From Calycina herbarum (lineage: Eukaryota; Ascomycota; Leotiomycetes; Helotiales; Pezizellaceae), in contig LLEY01000026.1 of the NCBI GenBank assembly GCA_001414485.1, positions 124,001 through 188,000 on the forward strand: a stretch of 64,000 nt of DNA. The letters run 5' to 3'. Positions 21,700 through 31,871 of this stretch are shown piece by piece; position 1 is the first letter of the stretch, and the number at the start of each line of letters is the position of its first letter. Under the pieces are notes generated by a model that was not told where the DNA came from, did not search any database, and saw nothing but the letters and a program-made list of their open reading frames with translations. The translations under genes were made by a program, and so were the position numbers.

Positions 21700-22600
21700 C
21701 ACTTGAAATACGTGAGTTCTCGAGTCCGAATAAGCAAGCCCTTTTCCAAAAACCCATCTTGGGGAAGGGGCGAGCCCCCCGGCGCTTTCCCTCCTACAAT
21801 TATTCTAACACTTCTAGAAGAATAAAGACAATATAAAAATGATTATTCTAGTCGTTTAGGACAATGAAATTAATTTTCTAAATTTTAGTCGAACATTTGA
21901 GGATGAAGAGCTGAGGGATTCTACTCTTGTTGGTTGCGAATTCCTGACCCCCCTGGTGGTAAAATCACAAGCTGTGCAGAACGTAGATCGACCTTGATTC
22001 ACAAAGCCCATTCACCGTTTTCTAACCACAACTTCGAAAATGCGAGAACCAGGGAAATCCACACACCAAGCCTAGAATTTTGGCTCAGCAGACTTAGCAT
22101 ACATTTAGGCATCTGCCATCTTGGCCGCTGCATACTCCCAAGAATTGAACTACTTGGCGATGAGGCAGCTATCTCAGCACATTTGATTGATAACAGGACA
22201 CATCGAAATAGGGCAGTCTCACGATAAACAGTAAAAGACAGGAAATACTCTGAAGCTCGCAGGCAGCACCCCTAGAGTCTCGGGTGATACTAAATTGTAC
22301 CAAAAATTTCGTACAATGAGAGGTACTGGGGATTTGCTACTTCTTCTGTTGTCCATCATAAACATTCATGGATACAAAAACATCGATGGTACCTCAAAAA
22401 TAAAATGGAAGGGAGTTGCGAAGAGAAAACGCTACGAAAGGAAGCAGAAAGGAAGGTAGATGAGAATTGATAATAACAAAAACTTGTTTCTCCGCTAAGC
22501 TGTGGCTTTTGGTACCTCTGAGAAATCATTCCATTAGAATCGATCCAAACTTAGAGTAAAGCACAGAAATCAACTTGTAAGCAAGCTCGCGATGGCCATT

Positions 22601-22796
22601 AAAAGTGGCAGTAAATAGCCCCTCATTGTCCCAGCTTTCTAGAACAATACAAACCATTGACCTAAACATTTCAGACAATGTAAGTAACTATTCCAAAGAT
22701 TTAGAAATACAGCGAATATTGATCGAGATCCTTTCGGACAATAAGCTTCGTTTGTTCTAAAAGAATAGAACAACGAGAGTTATATACTGCCGCTTT
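22601..22796. mobile_element. MITE-like element, copy A
   Basis: About 195 bp, bounded by imperfect terminal inverted repeats: left AAAGTGGCAGTAAATA; the right end in reverse complement is AAAGCGGCAGTATATA. The arms continue to pair inwards (left CATTGTCCCAGCTTTCTAG; right reverse complement CGTTGTTCTATTCTTTTAG). It has no coding capacity. No clear target-site duplication is visible. Related copies are at 32632-32857 and 50550-50740. Confidence 0.65.
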
Positions 22797-23318
22797 GGAT
22801 GTCCAACGAGAGACAATCAAGAACCAAAGAAAACGAGAAAAAGTCTAGCAGAAAAGACGACACCAATACAAAAACAAAATATCCTCCCATCGATTTTGTT
22901 TTAGAGAAGCTTATAATTGATCCAAATATAGTCTTTTCAACAAGCAAGACCCTAGAGAAACGGGAGTACCGGATGTGGAGGAAGGGTTCGTGAAGCAAAG
23001 TGATGTAATGTGGTTTCATCGTGATTTGTATTTAAGCTTTCATCTGGTCTCAAGAAAAGACTCAAAATTTTGGCTTTAATCTTCGTACGGATCTTTCGGT
23101 AGGGTTTGATGCTTCCCAACTTCGGGTCAAAAAGTCAACTGCTCATGTGCGAATCGATCCAAAAAAAATCAAAGTATTTAGACTCGAAATTCTCCATGTT
23201 CCCAAAATATGTGATCCGGAGACATCAAACCCCCCCCCACTAGGTGGTTCTCTCACCAAACTACTCAGCCCCAATCCAGACCACATCATCTGAAGATCAA
23301 TCGACTCGCAAGACCGGG

Positions 23319-24009
23319 TCAGCGATCGGCGTCGAAAATCGTGCGAATCTGAAACGGTACCCATACATTTGAAGATTCGGATCCATCGGAATATATCCAG
23401 ACACGTGCCTTGCTGTCGTCTGCATCTGTGCGCAAGTATTGAAGAAAAAAAAAGTGGCAAGAATGAGGAAATGCCAAGGGAAACAAGCACACTGGAATCT
23501 GGGGTAAAGAGGGAGTTTGGAGGATGACGGTGATGGGCGGATCAGTTTGATAACGACTCCCGCTGAACGTGCGAAGAGATGCGGAAATATTTCGTGAAAC
23601 GAGAACGATATGACGACTTTTCCAATCTGATATCATATTGATAAGATATCTGAAGCAGAGATGCATTGATGAAGAAGCGGAAAAATAACAGGTTTTCAGT
23701 AAGGAGTATCCAGGGATTGCAACCTGCAAAACATCTTGAACCACAACTGACCTCTCCTCCGTGAAGAAAGGAAAGGACAGAACTCCAGTTGTAAGGAATG
23801 GAGAATCGTCAGTAATCACAACATACGGTCCTTCGTAAATGTACTCCGTATTCGCTTCGTGATGTATTTCCCTTCCCGGCCCCGATACAGCGGTACTTGA
23901 CGGCTGGCTGGAACACTGCTGCGGTCAGCTCGGTGGACTCTGGTTCGCCACGCCTTACGACAGCGCAAACGTCAGATAGGCGATTGGGTTTGGGGTAATA
24001 TTTTGGCAT
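23319..24009 (-). CDS. possible unrecognised gene (uncertain exons)
   Basis: A minus-strand frame reads protein-like sequence upstream of its first ATG (EANTEYIYEGPYVV) and onward (ITDDSPFLTTGVLSFPFFTE), and later ARVWIYSDGSESSNVWVPF before the stop at 23319. A start at 24009 (MPKYYPKPNRLSDV) could be joined by a very short (about 40 nt) GT-AG intron. Additional introns between 23400 and 23760 are likely, because the middle of the frame is hydrophobic and poorly coding-like; two alternative frames both remain open there. I do not recognise the family. It could be a real small gene or a decaying one. Confidence 0.3.
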
Positions 24010-25527
24010 GAAACTTTGAGGGACTGGTTGGGTATGCTAAAAATATCGCCATCTGGGTGAGGTTGGTGTTGGTTTCAAGAGATGGTGGTCGGATGAAGGT
24101 CCTTGGATAGAGCCGCTTGATGGGCGCGAATCGAGGGTCGGAGCGCCACAAGCTAGACGGATCTCTCCAGAAACTCGTGTTCCGTGGGGTCACCCAGGGT
24201 CTGGAAATACTTCTCAATGGATATGATATCCTTTGGCCGCGTTGTGTCAGGCCATCATGAACCCCCTTTTTGCCCACCCTGACAGTCGACAAATCTCCCA
24301 ACAAGCATTCGAAGCATATTTTACCCAAGTTGAATGGTAATCAAGCATTGTTTGGTGTGTCTTGTCTTTTGATTCTTGAGGAGGAACGAATGGCATTCCT
24401 CGTGCAGATTGGAAGAAATACTGTAGACGGTGATTGGATAGCTAAGACCTTGGCTGCGCGCGCTTCGGGAAAAGAAATGTTTGTTTCGCTTGTTGGAGGT
24501 TGTCTGTTTGGAATTTGGGGACAAAGATGGGTTGGAGAGGCCACTAGCCCTGGTGAGAGAAAGATTTATGCAGTTGGTAATACACAATACAATGCGCATC
24601 TTAGCCTCAGCCATTGACATCCAGAAATACTTTGTGTATGTCATGGTTGGCTTCGGCCTATCGTAGCAGTGCTTTGTCGTCAAGGTGTCAAGGTCACATC
24701 CAGCCTGCCAATCCCAATCCCATCTTAATCCCATTCCCAATAATAATTAGACTCGCATCGCTTCTCTCATAGCGAACAAAGAGTTTAGAGTGAGAATATT
24801 CACTCCTTCTTCCTTCATCTAAATTGTGATTCCTCCCCCGCCAGCTCCTTCTTCTTCTTCTTCTTCTGCTTCTTCTGCATAACGTCCAACTCCTTTTCCG
24901 TCAGTTCCCCCCACTTCAAGGCCAAGAGAACCCTCCCGCACCTTCTTTCCGTCAATCGCAGTGCAGACTCGCCCCTTCTTTTTCTTATCTCAGATTCTCA
25001 AGACTCAATCTCCAACAACCTGGGATTTATTTTGCCTTCTGCTCCACTTTGGGCTGCCAGCATTCGCATCTCCCGCGATCCAACTCCTGCCACCACTTCC
25101 TCCCTCCCAACTCAACTTTCACTTCTTGCTCCACCAACAACCTTGGACCACCACCACCAAAAACTACCTTCTCCCCCCCCTTCACAAGGATCATATCACT
25201 CTCTTAAGCACCTCCCAATATTTGTTGGGATCTGCCTGTTTCTGATCAAGGACTCTTCGTCCCAACACGGTCGCTTCTGTTACTGCGCCAGTGTGACATC
25301 TGTCCCAAGAATCCACCAACCATCATTCAACCGCCTTCTGGATAATTACCCAAATTAGGTGGCTTGTTGATCTCTCCTCGTGACGACACCGACCTCTGCA
25401 TTGGCATTCCACCATCAACACGAAAGGAAAAGCACCCTCCACGAATCTGCCCTTCAGATCTGCTAGACACCTAGCAATCTTAACAACACTCGACGAGAGA
25501 CCTTCGTAAAACGAATAATCCGCCACT
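24010..25527. other. intergenic / 5' leader of BAR gene
   Basis: No supported gene. A TTC-rich microsatellite lies at about 24848-24877, and a pyrimidine-rich tract runs from about 24830 towards 25500, consistent with the promoter and leader of the BAR-domain gene. Confidence 0.4.
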
Positions 25528-27079
25528 ATGAATATCAACAAGAAGCTTGGCCGGGTCAAGCAATGGGCTGGCGAGAAGATGGGTGGGGAGGTCAAGACGA
25601 ACGTCTCGGACGACTTCAAGGCCATGGAGATGGAGATGGATCTTAGACATGAAGGTATGCTTTGCCGGAGTCAAATCACGATGATGACCACGCCCTAACT
25701 TACATCTGCTAGGAATGGGGAAATTGCACAAGTCAATGACATCCTACGTCAAGTCACTCTCAAAGCGAAACGAAGTCGAAGATAAGGAGAAGACACTGCC
25801 GGTTGCATACTTGGGACAAACTATGATCACACATGGAGAGGATTTCGAGCCAGATTCTGAGTTTGGAAACTGCTTGATCAGTACGATTTCCCCCCTCCTT
25901 ACTCGTGGGATTGTTTTTCTAACTGGGTTACAGGCATGGGTAGAGCCAACGAGAGAATCGGAAGATGCCAGGATACTTATGTTGTCAATGCTACCAATGG
26001 ATGGCTCGAATCTCTTGAGCGATCTTTGGCAATGATGAAGGAATATCAGGTAGGTTCTGCATATTTTTGACAGTACTTCATTTACTAACTTTCCATAGGC
26101 TGCTAGAAAGAAGCTCGAAAACCGCAGACTTGCATACGATGCCTCCCTCTCCAAGATGCAAAAGGCCAAGAAGGAGGATTTCCGGGTCGAGGAAGAGCTC
26201 CGCTCCCAAAAAGCCAAATATGAGGAGTCGAGTGAGGATGTGTATAGGCGGATGCAGGACATCAAGGAGGCCGAAGCTGACAGCGTTGCGGATCTCGGAG
26301 CATTTGTTGATGCCGAACTCGAGTACTATGATAGGTGTCGCGAGGAACTCTTGAAATTGAAGAGAGACTGGCCTGCTGGGTAGGTTTACAAAAGAATCAA
26401 CTGCTTTACATATGCTAATTTGAAAACCAGACAAACCTCGTCTCCAACCCAAAACCACAGAAAACCTGCTCCACGAGCTCGATCCAACACCGCACACTCA
26501 TACCAGGAGCGATACTCCAGTTATGATGAACCTCCACCACTACCCGAAGAACCCGTCCGCCCCTCCATCAGATCACAAGGTCGCGTTCCTTCCTCCCGAC
26601 TTAACCCTGTTTTGAACAGCCCCGAGGATTACTCTGACTATGAGTCCCCTCGTCCTGGACGAAACGCTCTCACTCGCGCATCTACATTCCAAGGTCCTAC
26701 AACCATTTATCGAGAGACCACTCCCGTTTCCGAAACACGAAAGAGCTCCAATCCTCACAAAGAACAAGATTTCGGAAGTTTGAGAGCAACTCTTCGCCCT
26801 TCAAACCGTGTCAATACGAATGGTAACGGAGATCTCTTCTGCGACCCATCAGACGACTCCACTTTGAATAGTGGTAGTCCTGATCGATCATATGGTGAAC
26901 GCTCTGTCAGTCCTGCAACCTCGCACGGCAGTGTAGCAAGTCGAAATTACCCGCCGCCTGCTGCTACGAATGGTCGTAAAGGTCCGCCACCACCCCCACC
27001 AAGCAGATCGAAGAAGCCACCTCCACCACTACCAATGAAGCGAGCAGATATGAGCTCGACGAGCCTCAATAGGTATTAG
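25528..27079 (+). CDS. BAR-domain protein with proline-rich tail (endophilin/amphiphysin-like)
   Basis: Five exons: 25528-25654, 25713-25880, 25934-26049, 26099-26379 and 26431-27079, giving 446 aa, with short GT-AG introns. Residues about 1-255 form a BAR domain: amphipathic start MNINKKLGRVKQWAGEKMG, then KLHKSMTSYVKSLSKR and a long coiled coil (ARKKLENRRLAYDASLSKMQ ... DAELEYYDRCREELLKL). BAR dimers sense or bend membranes in endocytosis and actin organisation. The C-terminal part is disordered and Pro/Ser/Arg-rich, with poly-Pro stretches (GPPPPPPSRSKKPPPPLP) that could bind SH3 domains or profilin. No SH3 domain is present, unlike Rvs167. The exact orthologue is uncertain. Confidence 0.88.
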
Positions 27080-28416
27080 TGGGGAACATATCAGATAGCG
27101 TCTTTCCTTTGTCTTTTTACGAGAGCGTAGGTCTCGAGCGGCCTCGTGGTCGCATCTGAGAAATTGTTACAACAGGTTTTTGTGTTCTCCTCGAATGAAC
27201 GTGCATCTTTTGCTTTACCACAAAATTCCCTTTTAATGCACATAAAAAATATGCTTCTTCTGATTTTCTTTTTCGGTTCGGAGGTGAGGGGGACTGTGGT
27301 GCGGACTTTTCATGGATACCCGCATTGGTCTAGCTGTTGATGGTTTTTTTTTTGTTTTGGAAGGAGATGGGCATCAAGTTATTTTGACGATGACTTCGAA
27401 GCTGGATCGGATGGGATGTTGGAATTATTCAAATTGGCATTGATTGGCTTTTTCTTACTTTTTTTGGTCTGTGTGTCGATGGCATTTACTTTTCTGGCGT
27501 TGGAGAAGGAAATGTGAATATGTTTTGGTGTATGGGGTATAGGGAGGGTTAGTTTAGGCTGAGATACTGCGACTTGCAAGTTTGTATTAGTGTGGCGCCT
27601 ATTTTTAATAAGTATGGATTGTTTACAAGTAGAGGAGAGAAGTGGAGAATATGAATCATATTTCCTCTATTGTTCGTTTTTTTGTTATGCTGGTGAAGGA
27701 ATTGGTAAGTGAGTTACTTGCACTTGGAATTGCTTTTCCTGATGATGGTTGGGGTTGGTGCAATTGTCGGCTTACTCGTGGATAACTTGTGGGCAACTTG
27801 TGGATAACTCGTGGGTAACTCGTGGCTTAGTTCGACTTGCCCACGAGTAACCCAGGAGTAACCCTGGAGTAACCCTGGAGTAACCCACGGCTTACCCGCG
27901 AGTTGATCCAGGCGAGTAAGCCATGGCTTACTCACGAAGTAAATCGTTTGTAACTCGCGAGCCGAATGGTAGTTTTTCTTGGTTTTATTATTGTGTGCGT
28001 TTCTTTTTTTCTTTCTGTTTAGAGTAGGTACTCTCTCTCTCTATATATAATTTTAAGTATAAAAGATACTTTAGAGAGCGCTCTATTAATATATATAAAA
28101 AAGTAATTTATTAGAGCTTAAGCTTGAATTTAGGTTAGGGTTAGAGGATAGGCCCGATTAGGAATAGCTGCCACCCTTAGCGCGGGCTAAGCGAGGACTG
28201 GCACTTTTCCCGTTTGAAGGCCTTATTCTCTTCTAGGTCTAGGCGTTATCCTGCATTCCTTTGTTTCCTTTGTTTGTTAGTATGAATTGTCGACCGTGCA
28301 TTCGTGGAAATCTCGATACGAGTTACGACCACCGAATATCGACTCTTGAAGATCATCTTTCACAACCCAGATTCTGAGTAAACTTCAAAACACTTCCCAT
28401 TGCATTTATCTCAACC
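27080..28416. other. intergenic, repeat-bearing
   Basis: 3' flank of the BAR gene, then a minisatellite-like inverted region at about 27768-27960 (listed separately), then a very AT-rich segment around 28020-28130. No coding sequence is supported. Confidence 0.45.
27768..27960. repeat. inverted minisatellite-like array
   Basis: The left half consists of repeated variants of ACTCGTGGATAACTTGTGG. The right half carries the complementary type (CCCACGAGTAACCC, GGAGTAACCCT twice, CCCACGGCTTACCC). The region can fold on itself, and on the minus strand reads as repeated WVT-like codons. It is not part of a recognised gene. Confidence 0.7.
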
Positions 28417-29144
28417 ATGCCACCCAAAAAAGTAATCCAAAAACCACAACCACAACCAAAGCAAACCCAAAGAGTTCTCAGACCCAGGCAAGCCCTGAAA
28501 AAAGCAGCAGCAAAACGAAAACCAAAGCCCAAACCACAAGAAGACTCGGAAACGGAGGCAGAATGGACAAAACATTACGAAGCCACAACAGAAACTTGGT
28601 GCAAAGTCTCCAAATCCTCCGGCAAAATCCGCTACTCATCCCTCTCCTCCACCGAACCACCAACGCCCTACACGCCCGATGAATACCGCAAAGTCTACAT
28701 TGTCCGTTCTTTGGGCGGTGGACCGGTATTTAAACATTGGTCTCTCTTCATCTCTCCCTTCTCACCACCGCAAAGTATGAGATCTTCGAGATCTATGGGT
28801 ACCCCGCCTAAGAATCCGCCTCAGGGGCTTATACTTAATATTGAGGGGGAAGGACTAAATATTGGTATTCGGAGAGGAAGGGGAATCCGTTGGTTGGTGC
28901 GGGGGCTGGAGCAGAGAGGGTGGTGGATTGGTATGCGGTGGGTTATGTGGATACGGAGAGGGTTGGGGAGTTGAGGAGGAGAGCTAAGGCGAAGAAAATT
29001 ATGAATGGGGATCAGTATTGGGGGTGTCAGGATTGGACGTGGGAGTTTGTGGGGGAGATGGAGGGGGAGGGGGTTTTGGAGCATTGTGAGGAGTTGAGGA
29101 GGGAGAGGAGGATGATTGAAAAATTGAAGGGGGCGGGGAAGTGA
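28417..29144 (+). pseudogene. frameshifted gene relic, DUF7770-like
   Basis: Begins MPPKKVIQKPQPQPKQTQ (basic, Pro/Gln/Lys-rich), followed by VYIVRSLGGGPVFKHWSLF. The reading frame then changes: a stretch KYEIFEIYGYP is in a different frame at 28773-28805, GLILNIEGEG is back in the first frame, and the C-terminal part (RVVDWYAVGYVDTERV ... YWGCQDWTWEFVGEM) is in the other frame up to 29144. No GT-AG intron restores all parts, so at least two indels seem present. The HWS...NI...GC.W pattern reminds me of a fungal uncharacterised domain (DUF7770); that link is tentative. Confidence 0.5.
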
Positions 29145-29358
29145 GAGGGGCTGATTGATGGTTTTGCTTTTGCTTTTTGGTGAAGTGACTTTATGAGTGT
29201 ATTTAGTTCTTTCTTGGCCTTGTAGACGGACGATGCTCTCCCGCTGCCATGCCATCCCTCTCTTTAGAAGAGCTCCATGCCTATTTAAAGACTTCAGATA
29301 TCAAGATACGAGTATGCATTGGAGAGGCGGGAGGCGGGGTAAGTGGAGTCGGCACGTA

Positions 29359-29401
29359 ACCGATATCCCGGCCTCGTGCACGGTCCTGGCAAAAGCCCGC
29401 C
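29359..29401 (+). repeat. left terminal inverted repeat (43 bp)
   Basis: Perfect inverted match to 31491-31533; preceded by TA. Confidence 0.95.
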
Positions 29402-29442
29402 GAAAAACCCCTCTTTTTACCTCGACCATTACTACTTTAACT

Positions 29443-31369
29443 ATGGCTAGAATAGACAAATCTCATCAGATCAACTTAGCGGTGGTAGCAATTAAAAGAG
29501 GAGAGTATAGCAATTTTACTAAGGCAGCTAAGAAGTATGGGTGTGACCGTACTGCTATCTTACGGAGGATTAGGGGCTTGACTATAACATGCAAAGACGC
29601 TACTGCCCTTTACTACTAAGCACTTACTAAGGAGTAAGAAGAAGTCCTGATTCGACAGATTAATAACCTTACTGATCGAGTAATACCCCCTACGTCTTTA
29701 ATTGTTAAGAACCTTATAGAAGAGATACGTAGGAGCGCGGTAGGGAAGAACTGGACTAGGCAATTTATCCGAAGATATAAGGACAGGTTATATAGTAGCT
29801 ATCTTAAGAATATTGAGAACTTAAGAGTAGTAGCTAAGTATACTCCTATGTTTATACTCTTCTTTACCTTGGTATTATATACTTTTTCCCCTACTTATCT
29901 TAATTTAAGTATAAAAGCTAATATTGTCTTATTTTCTCTAGCTTATGTAAGTTATCGAGAAATATAATATAACTGCTGACAACCTATATAACTTTAACAA
30001 GAAGGGATTCCTTATAGGATTTAGCCGATCTATAAAGCGTATTATAAGTCTAGAAGCGTATATATTAGGCTGGGTTATAAAGAATAAGTAGGACGGTTCT
30101 CGAGAGTTTATTTCTCTACTAGCATGTGTCTCGGCTATTGGGAGAGCTATCCCGCCGCTTCTTATTTATAAGAGCGTGTTAGGAGACTTATAGGGCTCCT
30201 AGACAGAGGATGTCGAAGAAGACGGGGTATATTTCGGTTTATTAGAAAACGGCTAGTCGTTAAACCAGTTTAGCCTAAAGTGGCTAGAAGACGTCTTTAA
30301 GAGACACATAAAACCGAAGAGCGTAAGGGCATACCGGCTGCTTCTTGTAGACGGCCACTCCTCGTATATTAACATGAAATTTATCGACTTTGTATTCCGC
30401 TATTATATTATTATTATTATCCTTCCTCCTTATACTATACATCGGCTCTAGCCTCTTAACGTAGGCCTCTTCTAACCCCTTGCTATATTCTACAGCAACG
30501 AGCTAGAAAAGCTCCTTACTACTTCCGATGGATTAGTCTCTATATCTAAGAGATTTTTCTATAAAATGTTTAAGATAGCCTAGAATCTTGTATTCATAGA
30601 ACACAATATTATATATGCCTTCGAGAAGGCTGGAATCTGGCCAATTTAGAGCGTAAAGATGGTTGCCTAGGTGACAAAGCCTGCCTCGCTAGTCAAGGAA
30701 CCTGTCAAAGGCATGAAAACACCCCTTATATTAAAAGCTATACGATACACGTTCTTAGACTTTGAAAAGTCTCCATCTAAGCTTAAGGTATACAAGGTCT
30801 TTACTTCTATACGTACTCTTTCCTCTTAAGTCTCTATTCTCAAACACGAGAACTAGGGGCTGCGAATGGCTATTATTCTTGAGAATTAGAAGAGAAAGAA
30901 GGGTAAGAGACTTAATCTTTGCGGGGAAATTAGCTAGGGAGTAGAGGTATACTCCCCTGGGAAGGTTATACGAGCTCGAGAGTATCAGGCTAAGGAAGAA
31001 GAGGCAAGGGAGGCTGAAGAACAGGCAAAGGAAGAGAGGAGAGAGACAAGAAAGGCGAATGCTCTTGAGAGACAACGTAAGAAGGAAGAATTAGCTAATA
31101 AGAGAGCAGAAACCTAGCTCTATAAGGAGCTGGCTACTATAACTCTAAAGGCCTTAAAACAGACAAAATGTATACGTGTTCTACGAAAAAGGACTACTCT
31201 ATATATGCCTTAAGTTAAGAAAGGAGCTAAAAAGGGACAAAAAGAGCTGGAAAAGCCAACTTTAATACTTAAACTTAAGGTTAGAGTTCCAGCTGAAGTG
31301 GTAGCCCTACAATTGAAGGAAACTAGGTTAGGACGGCAGATTAGGCTGCCACTCCGTGCTCGCGCATAG
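29443..31369 (+). pseudogene. inactivated pogo/Fot transposase
   Basis: ATG at 29443, followed by a helix-turn-helix-like N-terminus (MARIDKSHQINLAVVAIKRG ... FTKAAKKYGCDRTAILRRI) that stays open to 29619. Downstream, collinear fragments can be read through stops: KNWTRQFIRRYKDRL, then NLYNFNKKGFLIG where the first catalytic Asp is normally found, LLLVDGHSSYIN (second Asp intact), and a PLNVG segment where QPLDVG is expected. The C-terminal part is Glu/Lys/Arg-rich (EEEAREAEEQAKEERRE) and ends near 31369. Stops are mostly TAG at positions where Gln or Trp would be expected. The pattern points to C-to-T / G-to-A mutation (RIP). The gene cannot make an active transposase. Confidence 0.85.
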
Positions 31370-31490
31370 TTTTTTGTACTTATTCTCTAATTAACTACCT
31401 TTTATCTATATCCCTACTTAATTATATACAAATTCAATAAGTGGTTGTTGTGATATATAACTTTTAATATAGTGGGTGACATTCCGAGGG

Positions 31491-31533
31491 GGCGGGCTTT
31501 TGCCAGGACCGTGCACGAGGCCGGGATATCGGT
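31491..31533 (-). repeat. right terminal inverted repeat (43 bp)
   Basis: Perfect inverted match to 29359-29401; followed by TA. Confidence 0.95.
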
Positions 31534-31535
31534 TA

Positions 31536-31871
31536 GGGGTTCGGGGGCAGCTCTCTCGAGATCTGTAAATATGTTAGAAAAATCAACAGGAGATGTAGCA
31601 TACCTTCGCGACACCATCATTGATGGCAAATGGTGATGAGTGTGTTGTAGTGAAGATGCGGTCAGTGAGCTGCACGCGTCACGAACTTCAAGGAGCAATG
31701 CCGCCCGCTGTGATGCTTCGGAATATCCCACCTTTCCAACATTCTCTACATTCTCTGTCTTCTCCCACTTTTTAACTACTGCTTTCCCCCATTTTCATCT
31801 GGTTACGATTCAATTTCTCAAATTCGATTCGGATATTTTCTTTCTTCTTTTAATTCGAGGATTTCTGGAAT
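31536..31871. other. MFS promoter region; possible remains of a minus-strand gene
   Basis: 5' flank of the MFS transporter. On the minus strand a good intron is visible (GTATGC donor near 31603, TTCTAAC branch, TTTACAG acceptor near 31558) with open frame on both sides; see findings. Confidence 0.3.

Larger units (their letters stand above)
20732..23318. other. 2.6-kb stretch with repeats but no recognised gene
   Basis: Begins with the promoter of the epoxide hydrolase gene. It contains a 67-bp tandem duplication at 21557-21699 and a MITE-like element at 22601-22796, listed separately. A related degenerate sequence is near 21800-21900. No coding sequence is supported. Confidence 0.45.
29359..31533 (+). 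mobile_element. pogo/Fot-type DNA transposon, RIP-degraded, with intact ends
   Basis: A 2175-bp element flanked by a TA target-site duplication (29357-29358 and 31534-31535). The 43-bp terminal inverted repeats at 29359-29401 and 31491-31533 begin ACCGATATCCCGGCC and are identical in reverse complement. The interior encodes a pogo/Fot1-like transposase on the plus strand, broken by many TAG/TAA codons. TA duplication, terminal repeats and transposase type agree with the Tc1/mariner superfamily. It lies 338 bp upstream of the MFS transporter ATG. Confidence 0.9.

Noticed and set aside
28130..28144. Telomere-like TTAGGTTAGGGTTAG
   Set aside because: Only about two units long; too short to claim an interstitial telomere in AT-rich DNA.
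31414..31731. 105-codon minus-strand open frame reading into the pogo terminal repeat
   Set aside because: The last part is translation of the transposon end (TDIPASCTVLAKA), which also appears in a plus-strand frame at the left end; not a gene product.
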